A DNA stretch of 64,000 nucleotides from Nitrospira sp. (GTDB taxonomy: Bacteria; Nitrospirota; Nitrospiria; Nitrospirales; Nitrospiraceae). The position numbers and the translations under genes were made by a program. The notes under the pieces are model-generated. The model was not told the DNA's origin. It searched no databases and was given only the letters and a program-made list of their open reading frames with translations. The DNA lies in the NCBI GenBank assembly GCA_030123625.1, contig CP126121.1, forward strand, positions 3,016,179 through 3,080,178, written 5' to 3'. This document shows, piece by piece, positions 63,318 to 64,000 of the stretch (position 1 is the first letter of the stretch; every line of letters begins with the position of its first letter).

Positions 63318-64000
63318 CTACTCTTCCGCTTTCTCTCCCCCTTCCCACAGCTTCACGGTGCGGTCCCAGGAGGCGCTGGCGAGGCGTTTACCGTCCGAGG
63401 AAAAGGTGACGCAGCGCACGGGGCCGCTGTGTCCTTTCACGGTTCGGAAATTCCGGCCGGTGGCCAGATCCCAAAACTTTATGGTCTGGTCGTCGCTTGC
63501 GCTGACCAACACTTTTCCGTCGGGCGACACAGCAAGACTGCGAACCCAGTCCTTATGGCCGGTGAGGGTCTTTTTCTCGACCGCGTTCGGCATCTCGAAC
63601 AGCTTGATGGTAGCGTCTCGGCTGCCGGTAATCAAAAGTTTGGCGTCGGGAGTGAAGGTCATGGCCCCGATCCAGTAGTCCATCGGCTTTTGGAATGCGC
63701 CATCATCCGCGATGAAGTAGCCGCGGGTTTCAGTGGTATCTTCCTGATCCTCCTTCCAATGGCCGTCGCGCAGCACCTTCTCCTCCCCGCTCGGGAGCAC
63801 TTCCCAAATCTTGATCTTTCCGATGTCGGTCCCGCTGGCGAGATGAATGCCGTCCGGTGAAAACGCCACGCAGACCGACCAGTGATGGTCGTATTCATCC
63901 TTTCCGAGCAGCGTCATCAATTCGGTGCCGGTGGTCACTTCCCAAATCTTGATGTCTTTGTTGTGGCTGCCGCGTGCGAGCATGAGGCCGTCCGGCGAGA
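63318..64000 (-). CDS. WD40-repeat protein, C-terminal part (runs off the window)
   Basis: The open frame continues past the window edge, so only the last 227 residues are seen. At least four WD40 blades are visible: SVCVAFSPDGIHLASGTDIG then KIKIWE; AMTFTPDAKLLITGSRDATI then KLFE; SLAVSPDGKVLVSASDDQTI then KFWD; and CVTFSSDGKRLASASWDRTV then KLWE. A beta-propeller scaffold is certain; any further N-terminal domain lies outside. Its 3' end is the sequence duplicated at 62285-62432. Confidence 0.9.
   Translation of the reverse strand, partial: SPDGLMLARGSHNKDIKIWEVTTGTELMTLLGKDEYDHHWSVCVAFSPDGIHLASGTDIGKIKIWEVLPSGEEKVLRDGHWKEDQEDTTETRGYFIADDGAFQKPMDYWIGAMTFTPDAKLLITGSRDATIKLFEMPNAVEKKTLTGHKDWVRSLAVSPDGKVLVSASDDQTIKFWDLATGRNFRTVKGHSGPVRCVTFSSDGKRLASASWDRTVKLWEGGEKAEE
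63320..63464 (-). repeat. Genuine WD40 3' end, partner of the relic at 62285-62432
   Basis: In-gene copy of a roughly 145-bp direct repeat; the two copies enclose the MNT-HEPN pair. The copy encodes the last WD40 blade strand and the stop codon. Confidence 0.85.

Overview
The window looks like a chromosomal segment of a Nitrospira-type nitrite oxidiser. The assignment rests on gene content: a urea ABC transporter plus urease cluster, two long CydA-like (cytochrome bd-like) oxidase subunits of the kind described for Nitrospira, membrane-anchored multi-domain cytochromes c including one with an ethylbenzene-dehydrogenase-type heme b domain (NxrC-like), and many GTG/TTG starts preceded by strong GGAGG sites. 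No nxrAB, amo, hao, rRNA or tRNA gene is visible, so canonical and comammox Nitrospira cannot be told apart.

Layout. 1-10.8 kb: Ppx/GppA phosphatase, a broken gene, two nucleotidyltransferase modules separated by copies of the 3' end of a PqqD-methyltransferase gene, a cupredoxin, a Lys-rich/acidic protein, a repeat-rich exported protein, scpAB and a putative lipoprotein. 11.0-22.3 kb: urtABCDE then ureABC-F-G-D, for import and hydrolysis of urea to ammonia and CO2. The 5' end of urtA, including its Tat signal, is duplicated in frame upstream of ureB. 22.3-39.7 kb: a desaturase, a cupredoxin-like secreted protein, a methyltransferase, a DUF420 oxidase-assembly-like protein, a PCP-reductase-domain protein, then a respiratory cluster. 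That cluster holds two CydA-like proteins, two SUMF1-domain proteins, three tiny single-span membrane proteins, two membrane cytochromes c and an NxrC-like diheme/heme b protein, and ends in a strong terminator. 39.8-53.7 kb is housekeeping: mobA, a heptosyltransferase-like GT9, argS, tgt, yajC-secD-secF, a sensor kinase/NtrC-type regulator pair and an aldo/keto reductase. 53.7-64 kb is accessory: a redoxin, a SIMPL-domain protein, VapBC-like toxin-antitoxin genes, a 1692-residue nuclease-STAND NTPase resembling antiviral Avs proteins, an MNT-HEPN pair and the end of a WD40 gene.

The most unusual signal is a shared architecture at two distant loci (about 2.0-3.8 kb and 62.3-63.5 kb). At each, a minimal nucleotidyltransferase module sits on the + strand directly beyond the stop codon of an unrelated minus-strand gene, and a second copy of that gene's 3' end lies on the module's far side. 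This suggests a small cassette that inserts at, and duplicates or restores, the 3' ends of protein genes. The second notable signal is the Tat-signal extension on UreB. The third is the Avs-like giant gene inside a small defence island.
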